Below are positions 6,512 to 13,818 of a stretch of 13,818 bases of DNA, piece after piece (the first letter of the stretch is position 1; each line of letters starts with the position of its first letter). Made by a program: the position numbers and the translations under genes. Source of the DNA: Oscillospiraceae bacterium (lineage in GTDB: Bacteria > Bacillota > Clostridia > Oscillospirales > Oscillospiraceae); contig JAITQY010000175.1 of the NCBI GenBank assembly GCA_031288675.1, positions 1-13,818 of the forward strand, in the 5' to 3' direction. The notes below the pieces were generated by a model that was not told the DNA's origin, made no database searches, and saw only the letters and a program-made list of their open reading frames with translations.

Positions 6512-6615
6512 GTTAATCATTAAATATTAGTCGCCAATCATTACTCAAGTATTATAGCACATAAAATTCGGTTTGTTTATAGATAAATTTTGTGTAATCG
6601 TAAATAATTTGTGAA
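6512..6615. repeat. Intergenic promoter-bearing repeat, copy B
   Basis: This copy aligns without gaps to 3027-3130. The -10 region (GTATTATAGCAC) and TGTAATCGTAAA are conserved, while the -35 region has diverged. The inverted repeat of copy A is less perfect here. It has the same position relative to the downstream minus-strand gene and the AGTCGGCAGTCG tract as copy A. Confidence 0.75.
6551..6579 (-). promoter_or_regulatory. Probable larB promoter inside the repeat
   Basis: On the minus strand TATAAT (6551-6556) with TGC before it, and TAAACA (6574-6579; 4 of 6 matches to TTGACA) at 17 bases. It is homologous to the distal comM promoter. No better promoter is visible nearer to larB, so the leader would be about 190 bases and include the palindrome. 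Confidence 0.5.
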
Positions 6616-6768
6616 CATACCTAAAATTTTTGAAATAAGTACAAATTAACAGCTATAGGACGGTAGTTGTATCATAAGGAAAATTAGAAAGTTACAACAC
6701 CGCGAACACGGTTATTAGTTTCTGTATATAAAGTTCGCTTCGCTATGCTATCAATTACAGATACATAG
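6616..6768. other. Unassigned intergenic stretch between clpC hairpin and repeat
   Basis: No gene, RNA gene or clear regulatory site is recognised. The stretch is AT-rich with a short inverted repeat GTTGTA/TACAAC (around 6667-6695). Together with the two repeat features it makes up the 453-base gap between clpC and larB. Confidence 0.4.
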
Positions 6769-6801
6769 ATACAGGGAACGCACAAATCGCGTTCCCTGTA
6801 T
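6769..6801 (-). terminator. Hairpin downstream of clpC
   Basis: A 13-bp perfect stem ATACAGGGAACGC/GCGTTCCCTGTAT (arms 6769-6781 and 6789-6801) with a 7-base loop starts 8 bases after the clpC stop. On the minus strand it is followed by a mixed TCTATGTATCTG rather than a U run; the T-rich side lies on the other strand. It probably ends or protects the mcsB-clpC transcript. Confidence 0.6.
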
Positions 6802-6809
6802 TATTTTAT

Positions 6810-9329
6810 TCATCCGACTTTTACAAGTTCTACCTTATCGTCAATCAATTTGAGCGTAACGGTGTCACCCGCGGCAAACGCGCCCTCCAAAAGCTTCTCG
6901 GAGAGACCGTCTTCTAATGCTGATTGGATAACGCGGCGCAGCGGACGCGCTCCATATACCGGGTCGAACCCTGTCTCGGCAAGTTTGTCCACCGCGTCAG
7001 GCTCCGTTACCAACGTCAGTCCAAGCGGCACAACGCGCTTCGCTACTTCGCTTACCATGTTGTCGGCAATCTCGCGAATATTTTCTTTCGTAAGCTGAGC
7101 AAATACTATCGTATCGTCAATCCGGTTCAGGAACTCCGGCTTGAAAGCTCGTTTTAGTTCTGCGGTTACGTTCTTCTTGATTTCTTCATAGCTCTTTTCG
7201 CGCTGATCGCTCGCAACAGTAAATCCAAGCCGCTTGATGTCATCGGTAATCTGTTTCGCGCCGATATTAGAGGTCATTACAATAATAGCGTTCTTGAAAT
7301 CTACCTTGCGGCCGTGACCGTCCGTAAGCGCACCGTCTTCCATTATTTGCAAAAGCACATTGAAAACGTCTTCGTGAGCTTTCTCAATTTCGTCGAACAA
7401 TACTACACTGTAGGGCTTGCGCCGAATTTTTTCAGTAAGCTGACCGCCCTCGTCATAACCAACATATCCCGGGGGTGAACCAATCAGGCGGCTGACGGTG
7501 TGGCGTTCCATATATTCTGACATATCGACGCGTATCATTGCGCTCTCATCACCAAACATAGCTTCGGCAAGCGCACGGCACAGCTCCGTCTTACCTACAC
7601 CGGTCGGTCCGAGGAAAAGGAACGAGCCGATGGGACGCTTAGGGTCTTTAAGCCCTACGCGACCGCGCCTAATCGCCTTAGCAACGGCGGTAACAGCGTT
7701 ATCCTGTGAAATCACGCGCTTGTGCAGAATTTTTTCAAGGTCGAGCAGACGCGTACTTTCGTCCTGCGTAAGCGTAGTAACCGGTACTCCGCTCCACTTG
7801 GACACCACATCGGCAACATCCTCCGGCACTACGCTCATCGGCGCGGCGGACTCTGTTTTTTCCCAGTTGCTGCGGCGGTCATTAAGCTCGTCCTGAAGCT
7901 TATCCATCTCGTCGCGCAGACTGCTCGCGCATTCGTAATCCTCTGCGCGAACCGCCTCGTCCTTTTCGGCGGAAACTTTTTCAAGCTTCGTTTCAAGGTC
8001 TTTAACATCCGGCGGAGCCGTGCGGCTGTTCATTCTAACACGGCTGCAAGCCTCGTCAATAAGGTCAATTGCCTTATCGGGCAAGAAGCGGTCAGGGATA
8101 TACCGCGCGGAAAGGTCAACGGCGGCGACTATCGCGTCATCCGTGATTTTCAGCTTATGGTGAGCTTCGTAGCGGTCTTTCAAGCCTTGAAGAATCTTTA
8201 CCGAATCTTCCTTAGTCGGCTCGTCAACCTGTACGGTTTGGAAGCGGCGCTCTAACGCGCGGTCGCGCTCTACGTGCTTGCGGTATTCGTCAAGCGTGGT
8301 CGCGCCGATAATTTGCAGCTCGCCGCGGCTGAGCGCGGGTTTGATGATGTTAGCAGCGTCAAGGCTTCCCTCCGCGCCGCCCGCACCGATAATAGTGTGC
8401 ATTTCGTCAAGGAACAGGATAACCTTGCCCTGAGCGTTTACAACCTCGTCAAGCGCGTCCTTAATGCGTTCCTCAAACTCGCCGCGGAACTTAGTACCCG
8501 CTACCATAGCGGCAAGGTCAAGCATAACGATGCGTCTGCCGCGCAAATCCTCCGGCACATTACCGGCAGCTATCATCTGAGCAAGCCCCTCGACAACGGC
8601 GGTCTTGCCGACGCCGGGTTCGCCAAGGAGTACGGGATTGTTTTTCGTGCGGCGGCTGAGTATCTGAATAACGCGCTGAACTTCCGTATCGCGCCCTATC
8701 ACCGGGTCAAGTTTACCTTCTTTTGCCATAACGGTAAGGTCACGACTGTAGGTGTCAAGCGTAGGCGTCTTGCCGCCCTTCTTATTAGGTTTGCCGCCGC
8801 CCCACATATTCATAGCGCCGTTCATCTTCGGTTGTTTGCCGCCGAATTGTCCCTGCGGCGGATGGTTCTGTTTAGGCTGATTTCCGCCCTCCGGAGGGAT
8901 GCCACCGCTAAGCTCCGTATACAGAGCATTTACGTCCACACCAAGCGACGCTAATACGCGCGCGCCTATACTGTCGTGTTCACGAAGCATAGCCATAAGA
9001 ATATGCTCCGTCCCAATCAACTGCTGACCAAGCCGGGCAGCTTCCGCGCCGGCACGCTCAATTATGCGCTTTGTGCGCGGAGTAAGCCCCTGAAACGGCT
9101 CCGTTCCCGGTTCGCCCGTACCGACGCTTTCCACAATGAGCTTGTAGGCTTTGTTCTCACTGACGCCGTTTTCTGTAAGCGTCTTACCGGCAACTCCGGT
9201 AGCCTCGCGAATCAGTCCGAGCAATATATGCTCCGAACCAACGTAGTTATGCCCCAGTTCGCCTGCAGCGTCCTGCGCCAAGTCAATTACTTTTTTTGCG
9301 CGTTCTGTAAATTTGTCTTCATATTTCAT
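6810..9329 (-). CDS. clpC: ATP-dependent Clp protease ATPase subunit ClpC
   Basis: ClpC is a hexameric AAA+ unfoldase that, with ClpP, degrades damaged or arginine-phosphorylated proteins in the cytoplasm. The 839 residues show two Clp_N repeats (about 4-140) and a long Gly/Pro/Gln/Asn/Lys-rich linker (about 142-188). D1 follows with Walker A GEPGVGKT (236-243) and Walker B VILFLDE (303-309), then a UVR-containing coiled middle domain (about 442-490). D2 has Walker A GPTGVGKT (574-581), Walker B VVLFDE (642-647), and a ClpP-docking type loop with LGF (701-703). The middle domain separates ClpC from ClpA and ClpB. The length is slightly above the usual 810-820, explained by the linker. The start at 9329 has AGAGGTGA upstream. 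The gene begins 24 bases after mcsB and shares its CIRCE-controlled promoter. clpP is not in the window. Confidence 0.97.
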   Translation of the reverse strand: MKYEDKFTERAKKVIDLAQDAAGELGHNYVGSEHILLGLIREATGVAGKTLTENGVSENKAYKLIVESVGTGEPGTEPFQGLTPRTKRIIERAGAEAARLGQQLIGTEHILMAMLREHDSIGARVLASLGVDVNALYTELSGGIPPEGGNQPKQNHPPQGQFGGKQPKMNGAMNMWGGGKPNKKGGKTPTLDTYSRDLTVMAKEGKLDPVIGRDTEVQRVIQILSRRTKNNPVLLGEPGVGKTAVVEGLAQMIAAGNVPEDLRGRRIVMLDLAAMVAGTKFRGEFEERIKDALDEVVNAQGKVILFLDEMHTIIGAGGAEGSLDAANIIKPALSRGELQIIGATTLDEYRKHVERDRALERRFQTVQVDEPTKEDSVKILQGLKDRYEAHHKLKITDDAIVAAVDLSARYIPDRFLPDKAIDLIDEACSRVRMNSRTAPPDVKDLETKLEKVSAEKDEAVRAEDYECASSLRDEMDKLQDELNDRRSNWEKTESAAPMSVVPEDVADVVSKWSGVPVTTLTQDESTRLLDLEKILHKRVISQDNAVTAVAKAIRRGRVGLKDPKRPIGSFLFLGPTGVGKTELCRALAEAMFGDESAMIRVDMSEYMERHTVSRLIGSPPGYVGYDEGGQLTEKIRRKPYSVVLFDEIEKAHEDVFNVLLQIMEDGALTDGHGRKVDFKNAIIVMTSNIGAKQITDDIKRLGFTVASDQREKSYEEIKKNVTAELKRAFKPEFLNRIDDTIVFAQLTKENIREIADNMVSEVAKRVVPLGLTLVTEPDAVDKLAETGFDPVYGARPLRRVIQSALEDGLSEKLLEGAFAAGDTVTLKLIDDKVELVKVG

Positions 9330-9353
9330 AAATCTGTCACCTCTTTCAAACGG

Positions 9354-10613
9354 TTATTGTATTTTAGTATTCTGCAAAGAGTCTCTTATTATTTTCGCCC
9401 TGAAGCGGTTTAATTCCTGTTCGTTAAGATTTTCACCCACTCCGCAGCAAATCGTGTTCGGCTGTATACGGTGAAGAAGCTCGTTAAAGGAGTGATACGG
9501 TATTTGCAGCTCTCCGATCGAAACGCCTACTCTGGCAATGCTGAGCAATTGCATCGCCTCATTCCCGCCCATATTGCGCGCGGCGCTGAGCAATCCGTAA
9601 GCCCTCCAAACGTGGTCTTCGATAAATCCGGGATGATTACTGTCAAGCGCCCTTTGGATTTCCCTCTCGCGCTGAATGATGCGCAGTACCGTAGCGTTAA
9701 GATGCTCCACTATTTGCCGCGCGGAGAGTCCATGCGTCACCTGATTGGAGATTTGGTACAGGCGTCCTATGGGCTTTGTCCCTTCGCCGTAGAAGCCGCG
9801 AATGGTGAATCCTGTACGGATAAGCTCCGTCGAGAGACGGTGAATGTTTCCGCTGTCCGTATGCGCCGGAAGATGAAGCATTACGCTCGCGCGTATACCG
9901 GTTCCAAGATTTGTCGGGCAGCGGGTCAGCCATCCAAGTTTATCACTGTAGGCAAACTTGAAGCGCTCCGACAGCATCATTTCAAGCTTTTCGACTTTCT
10001 CAAAGCAATCGCGAAGCGCTAATCCCTCGCGTATCGACTGTATCCGAAGATGGTCTTCCTCGTTAATCATCACGCTTACGTGTTCATCGGCTGAAATAGC
10101 CGCGCCGCAGCTATCAGTGCGCTTGCCGAGCAGCTCCTTAGAAATAAGGTGCCGCTCTAAAAGAGACGCAGCCTCAAACGGCTTTTCAGATTTTGATTCG
10201 TTAATGTTAATGATTTTGAATGCCGAGCCGCCGGCGATACCGCCCATAAACTCCGTAATGTTTTCAAACACCTCAGCAGCTTCTTTTTGCGTCATAACCT
10301 CCGGAAACGGGAAAACCGAAAGGTTACGAGCCAACCTTACGCGTGTGGAAACGGCTATATCATCATAGTGCGGGTAATCCGAGCGCAGTATTTCCGCAAA
10401 CTCAGCCGGCGGCTCGGGCAAGCTTGTTTGCTGAGCCGCCTCAATCCTCGGCGCAAGCAGCGTCTCAAATACCTTATAGCAGTGGGAACATCCCGCCCTG
10501 CCGCTTTCAATTACATCATCTTCATTAGAACCGCAAACCGGACAAACCACCGCCTTGCCGCCGTTCATCAACTCATCTATCGTTAATCTGCGACCGCCTG
10601 CTGAATTATCCAT
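9354..10613 (-). CDS. mcsB: Protein arginine kinase McsB with fused McsA-like zinc finger
   Basis: McsB phosphorylates arginines and so marks proteins for ClpCP. The kinase domain (about 83-350) is a phosphagen-kinase fold: DDIAVSTRVRLARNL (84-98), INEEDHLRIQ (183-192), RCPTNLGTGIRASVMLHLPA (231-250, Cys232), IRGFYGEGTKPIGRLYQISNQ (271-291) and DHVWRAYGLL (333-342). Before it, residues 20-60 contain CPVCG (Cys24, Cys27) and GRAGCSHCYKVFETLLAPRIE (Cys42, Cys45). This closely resembles the second zinc finger of McsA, the McsB activator normally encoded by a separate gene. Total length is 419 against about 355 for McsB. The C-terminal pArg-binding motif RDxxRA appears here as LNRFRA (401-406). 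The start at 10613 has AGGAGG 9 bases upstream, and the frame is continuous through the fusion. The gene is first in an operon with clpC; no ctsR or mcsA precedes it. Confidence 0.93.
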   Translation of the reverse strand: MDNSAGGRRLTIDELMNGGKAVVCPVCGSNEDDVIESGRAGCSHCYKVFETLLAPRIEAAQQTSLPEPPAEFAEILRSDYPHYDDIAVSTRVRLARNLSVFPFPEVMTQKEAAEVFENITEFMGGIAGGSAFKIININESKSEKPFEAASLLERHLISKELLGKRTDSCGAAISADEHVSVMINEEDHLRIQSIREGLALRDCFEKVEKLEMMLSERFKFAYSDKLGWLTRCPTNLGTGIRASVMLHLPAHTDSGNIHRLSTELIRTGFTIRGFYGEGTKPIGRLYQISNQVTHGLSARQIVEHLNATVLRIIQREREIQRALDSNHPGFIEDHVWRAYGLLSAARNMGGNEAMQLLSIARVGVSIGELQIPYHSFNELLHRIQPNTICCGVGENLNEQELNRFRAKIIRDSLQNTKIQ

Positions 10614-10662
10614 CGAAAGTCACCTCCTGCTTTAATCAAAGCTCTGCAACTGTTATGCTACT

Positions 10663-10691
10663 ATTATAGCAATTAGCACTCTCATTGTCAA
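10663..10691 (-). promoter_or_regulatory. Consensus sigma-A promoter of mcsB-clpC
   Basis: On the minus strand TTGACA (10686-10691), exactly 17 bases, TATAAT (10663-10668), with TGC before the -10. This is a full-consensus, very strong promoter preceded by AT-rich DNA. Transcription would start near 10656, about 43 bases before the mcsB ATG. Such strength makes sense if a repressor normally holds it shut. Confidence 0.85.
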
Positions 10692-10698
10692 GTGCTAA
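10673..10698. promoter_or_regulatory. CIRCE-like HrcA operator over the mcsB promoter
   Basis: Read on the minus strand, TTAGCACTT, 8 bases, GAGTGCTAA. The CIRCE consensus is TTAGCACTC-N9-GAGTGCTAA, so 17 of 18 arm positions match and the spacer is one base short. The operator encloses the -35 hexamer; the last T of the left arm is the first base of TTGACA. HrcA bound here would occlude RNA polymerase. No CtsR heptad repeat (GGTCAAA type) is visible nearby. Confidence 0.8.
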
Positions 10699-10800
10699 TT
10701 TACGATTTTACAATTTGTTTATAATACTACGAAACCTCCATAATTATTATAGAATTTTGAAAATATTAACCGTATTTATTTTTCAGGGCGTTTATCCGGC

Positions 10801-10835
10801 GAAAAAGAACCGGAGCAGACGTTCGTCTGCTCCGG
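10801..10835 (-). terminator. Intrinsic terminator of rpoC
   Basis: The minus-strand RNA forms a perfect GC-rich stem CCGGAGCAGACG/CGTCTGCTCCGG (arms 10810-10821 and 10824-10835) with a minimal loop, followed by TTCTTTTTC. It lies 13 bases after the rpoC stop. It separates the RNA polymerase transcript from the mcsB-clpC unit. Confidence 0.88.
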
Positions 10836-10847
10836 CGGTAAATCTTA

Positions 10848-13818
10848 TTATTCGGCATCTGAGATATATGCTTCATATTCATCGCTGTCGATTATAAAGC
10901 CCGTATCTAAGCTCTCATAACTGTATATCGTCTTTTCCTTGAAGTCGCGGTAGACGTTAAGCCCTGACCCCGCCGGAATAAGTTTACCGATAATCACGTT
11001 CTCTTTCAATCCGTTCAAATGGTCTATCTTGCCTTTAATAGCCGCTTCGGTGAGTACTTTCGTAGTCTCCTGGAAACTTGCCGCAGAGAGGAAGCTCTCC
11101 GTTGCGAGAGAAGCCTTAGTAATTCCCATCAGCAAGTGAGTGTATGTAGCCGGCTGCTGGTCGTCTCCAAGAGCTTCATTCAGCCGCACGATTTCAGAGG
11201 TATCGGCAACACTTCCGCTAAGTAATCCCGTATCCCCGGCATCCTCGACCCTCGACTTACGCATCATCTGACGCACGACGACCTCAATATGTTTATCGTT
11301 GATGTCAACCGCCTGCTGCTTGTAAACTTTCTGTACTTCGCGAATCAGATAATTCTGCACAGGCTCGACGCCAAGTACCTTAAGCACATCGTGCGGGTTA
11401 AGCGAACCGTCTGTTAAAATATCGCCTTTTTGCACGGTATCGCCATCGCGAACACTTTTAGACGAGAGCGAAGCATATGTCGCCATAAATGTACTGACCT
11501 CTCCGTCTTCTTCGTTGATGATACTGACGTTTATCATATTGTTGCGCTTGTTTTCCTCAAACTTAGCCTTACCGGAAATCTCCGCAATGACAGCGGCTTT
11601 CTTCGGTTTACGCGCTTCAAAAAGCTCCTCAACGCGCGGCAGACCTTGTGTAATATCGTCACCCGCGACGCCGCCGCTATGGAAAGTACGCATAGTCAGC
11701 TGGGTACCCGGCTCACCGATAGACTGAGCCGCTATAACGCCTACCGCTTCGCCCTCACCCACGCGCTCGCCGGTCGCAAGGTTCATACCATAGCACTTAG
11801 CGCATACTCCGCGCTTTGATTTACACTCCAGTACGCTACGAATTTTAATGCTGTGAACTCCGAGAGCCTCCAGCGTAACAGCGTCTTCTTCGTGCAACAT
11901 CGTATCGCTTGTGAAGATCACCTCTCCGGTCGCCGGGGCAATAATGTCATCAACCGGGAAGCGTCCGTGTATAGCCTCAGCAAAACTCTTTACTTCCTGC
12001 CCGTCCTCAAACGCCGCCGCCGCAGTAATTCCGTTATGCGTTCCGCAGTCAGGTTCGCGAATAATAACATCTTGAGAAACGTCTACCATTCGGCGTGTAA
12101 GGTATCCGGAGTCCGCTGTACGCAGAGCCGTATCGGCAAGACCCTTACGCGAACCTCTTGAGCTGATGAAGTATTCAAGCACGGACAGACCCTCGCGGAA
12201 TGACGCCTTGACGGGGATCTCAATCGTACGTCCAGCCGTATCAGCCATAAGTCCGCGCATACCCGCAAGCTGGCTGATCTGGGAGCGGCTTCCGCGCGCT
12301 CCGGAGTTCGCCATCATAAATATCGGGTTGCTGTCTTTCATCGAATCCTGAAGCGCGTCCGCAACGTCCTTAGTCGTCTTTTCCCACTCGTCAATAACAA
12401 GACGGCTGCGTTCGCTGTCTGTGATTTCTCCGTCTTTGAAGAAACCCTCAATCTCCACTATCTTCTGCTCAGTGTCAGAAATAAGCCTCTGCTTCTCCGC
12501 CGGGACTTCAATATCCGCAATTGAAATCGTAATCGCGCCCTTAGTCGAATACTTAAATCCAAGACTTTTAATATCGTCAAGTACTTTTGTGGATACCGTA
12601 AATCCGTGCTTTGTAATACATTTATCTACAATTTTAGTAATATCACTTTTTGTCGTGCGGAATCCGATTTCAAAATCGAGACAATGCTCCGGATCATTGC
12701 GGTCAATGTAGCCAAGATCCTGCGGAATCGTTTCGTTGTATAGAATTCGCCCAACCGTAGCCGGAACGTCACGTTCTATCTCTTCGCCGTTGAATTCCCC
12801 GACACGGCGCACGATTATCGGGTCGTGCATATCAATAATACCATTATCGTATGCAAGCGTAGCTTCGTCCACGTCACGGAACCGCTTTATATACTTCAGT
12901 TTTTCTTCTTCATCGGTGATCATTCCGCCGTTCCCGTCCTTGACCGCGTTTTCATAGGTCAGGTAATAAGCCCCGAGTACCATATCCTGAGACAGAACAG
13001 TAACCGGCTTTCCGTCCTGCGGACGAAGTAGGTTATTCGCCGACAGCATAAGAATACGCGCTTCCGACTGCGCCTCATATGACAACGGAACGTGAACAGC
13101 CATCTGGTCTCCGTCAAAGTCCGCGTTGTACGCCGTACAAACCAACGGGTGAAGCTTCAGCGCGCGGCCTTCGACCAATACCGGTTCAAACGCCTGAATA
13201 CCAAGTCTGTGCAACGTCGGAGCACGGTTCAGCAAAACCGGATGTTCCTTGATGATTTCGTCAAGCGCATCCCAAACCACAGTCTGCGCGCGGTCTACCA
13301 TCTTCTTTGCGCTCTTAATGTTGTTCGCGTGACCGTCCTCGACAAGTTTTTTCATTACGAACGGGCGGAACAGTTCAATCGCCATTTCCTTAGGCAGTCC
13401 GCACTGGTACAACTTCAAGTCCGGACCTACAACGATAACCGAACGTCCGGAATAGTCTACACGCTTACCCAGCAGGTTTTGGCGGAAACGTCCCTGCTTA
13501 CCTTTAAGCATATCGGACAGTGATTTTAACACGCGGCTGTTCATTCCCGTGACGGCACGACCGCGGCGACCGTTGTCAATAAGCGCGTCCACCGCTTCCT
13601 GAAGCATACGCTTCTCGTTGCGCACGATAATATCCGGGGAATTCAGCGCGTAGAACTTCTTCAACCGGTTGTTACGGTTGATAACGCGGCGGTAAAGGTC
13701 GTTAAGGTCGCTGGTGGCAAAGCGTCCGCCGTCAAGCTGAACCATCGGGCGAATCTCCGGCGGAATAACCGGCAGCGCGTCAATAATCATCCACTCCGGA
13801 CGGTTGCCGGACTGGCGG
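10848..13818 (-). CDS. rpoC: DNA-directed RNA polymerase subunit beta' (partial at right edge)
   Basis: This is the beta' subunit, which carries the catalytic magnesium site of RNA polymerase. About 989 codons are visible. The frame continues past the ATG at 13790 to the edge (RQSGNRPEWMIIDALPVIPP), which matches an internal beta' segment, so roughly the first 210-230 residues and the true start lie to the right. Visible landmarks are DGGRFATSDLNDLYRRVINR, GKQGRFRQNLLGKRVDYSGR, the catalytic NADFDGDQM (codons near 13127-13100), and the zinc-site cysteines in EPDCGTHNG (near 12045) and ECKSKRGVCAKCYG (near 11790-11830). The trigger-loop region GEPGTQLTMRTFHSGG lies near 11670-11720. The end is the usual ENVIIGKLIPAGSG plus a short acidic tail. 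It ends at a strong terminator. rpsL/rpsG do not follow; mcsB does. Confidence 0.98.
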   Translation of the reverse strand, partial: RQSGNRPEWMIIDALPVIPPEIRPMVQLDGGRFATSDLNDLYRRVINRNNRLKKFYALNSPDIIVRNEKRMLQEAVDALIDNGRRGRAVTGMNSRVLKSLSDMLKGKQGRFRQNLLGKRVDYSGRSVIVVGPDLKLYQCGLPKEMAIELFRPFVMKKLVEDGHANNIKSAKKMVDRAQTVVWDALDEIIKEHPVLLNRAPTLHRLGIQAFEPVLVEGRALKLHPLVCTAYNADFDGDQMAVHVPLSYEAQSEARILMLSANNLLRPQDGKPVTVLSQDMVLGAYYLTYENAVKDGNGGMITDEEEKLKYIKRFRDVDEATLAYDNGIIDMHDPIIVRRVGEFNGEEIERDVPATVGRILYNETIPQDLGYIDRNDPEHCLDFEIGFRTTKSDITKIVDKCITKHGFTVSTKVLDDIKSLGFKYSTKGAITISIADIEVPAEKQRLISDTEQKIVEIEGFFKDGEITDSERSRLVIDEWEKTTKDVADALQDSMKDSNPIFMMANSGARGSRSQISQLAGMRGLMADTAGRTIEIPVKASFREGLSVLEYFISSRGSRKGLADTALRTADSGYLTRRMVDVSQDVIIREPDCGTHNGITAAAAFEDGQEVKSFAEAIHGRFPVDDIIAPATGEVIFTSDTMLHEEDAVTLEALGVHSIKIRSVLECKSKRGVCAKCYGMNLATGERVGEGEAVGVIAAQSIGEPGTQLTMRTFHSGGVAGDDITQGLPRVEELFEARKPKKAAVIAEISGKAKFEENKRNNMINVSIINEEDGEVSTFMATYASLSSKSVRDGDTVQKGDILTDGSLNPHDVLKVLGVEPVQNYLIREVQKVYKQQAVDINDKHIEVVVRQMMRKSRVEDAGDTGLLSGSVADTSEIVRLNEALGDDQQPATYTHLLMGITKASLATESFLSAASFQETTKVLTEAAIKGKIDHLNGLKENVIIGKLIPAGSGLNVYRDFKEKTIYSYESLDTGFIIDSDEYEAYISDAE

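Noticed and set aside
6616..6768. Small RNA or tRNA between clpC and larB
   Set aside because: No cloverleaf, no promoter-terminator pair and no recognisable RNA motif could be found by eye.
8274..8954. 226-codon plus-strand open frame
   Set aside because: It is antisense to well-conserved clpC and has no plausible protein character or ribosome binding site.
10614..10847. CtsR operator upstream of mcsB
   Set aside because: I looked for the direct heptad repeat of the GGTCAAA type and found none; only the CIRCE-like inverted repeat is present.

Overview
The window looks like a chromosomal segment of an anaerobic, low-to-mid GC Gram-positive bacterium, most likely Bacillota, class Clostridia. 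The evidence is gene content (McsB arginine kinase, ClpC, an oxygen-sensitive class III ribonucleotide reductase), a CIRCE-type heat-shock operator, strong AGGAGG-type ribosome binding sites, and promoters of the TTGACA-N17-TATAAT type. I cannot place it to genus from sequence alone.

Layout, right to left, because nearly everything is on the minus strand. The 3' five-sixths of rpoC (RNA polymerase beta') enters from the right edge and ends at 10848, followed by a strong hairpin terminator. A consensus promoter overlapped by a CIRCE-like operator then drives mcsB and clpC (10613 to 6810), a protein quality-control operon. Its McsB carries an N-terminal zinc finger that looks like the second zinc finger of McsA, and no ctsR or separate mcsA lies between rpoC and mcsB. 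Next comes a 453-base intergenic region holding a hairpin and a composite repeat, then larB (nickel-pincer cofactor synthesis). nrdD (anaerobic ribonucleotide reductase) follows under a promoter with two NrdR-like boxes. A second repeat-filled gap of 417 bases follows, then comM/yifB and a small membrane protein of the FAR-17a/AIG1-like (Pr6Pr) group, probably one transcription unit. At the left edge the 3' part of an ABC-2 type permease gene on the plus strand converges on this unit, and the two stop codons share the tetramer TTAA.

How the parts fit: McsB phosphorylates arginines on damaged proteins and ClpC, with ClpP encoded elsewhere, unfolds and degrades them. Here the pair appears to be under HrcA-type rather than CtsR-type control. 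nrdD appears to be under NrdR control. LarB, NrdD and ComM are single-gene units whose usual partners (LarC/LarE, NrdG, other competence genes) are not in the window.

The most interesting points are the McsA-finger/McsB fusion with an altered pArg-sensing motif, the CIRCE-like operator with an 8-base spacer built around the -35 box, and a gap-free repeat of about 104 bases that carries a minus-strand promoter upstream of both comM and larB. I see no phage, transposase, CRISPR array, tRNA or rRNA.
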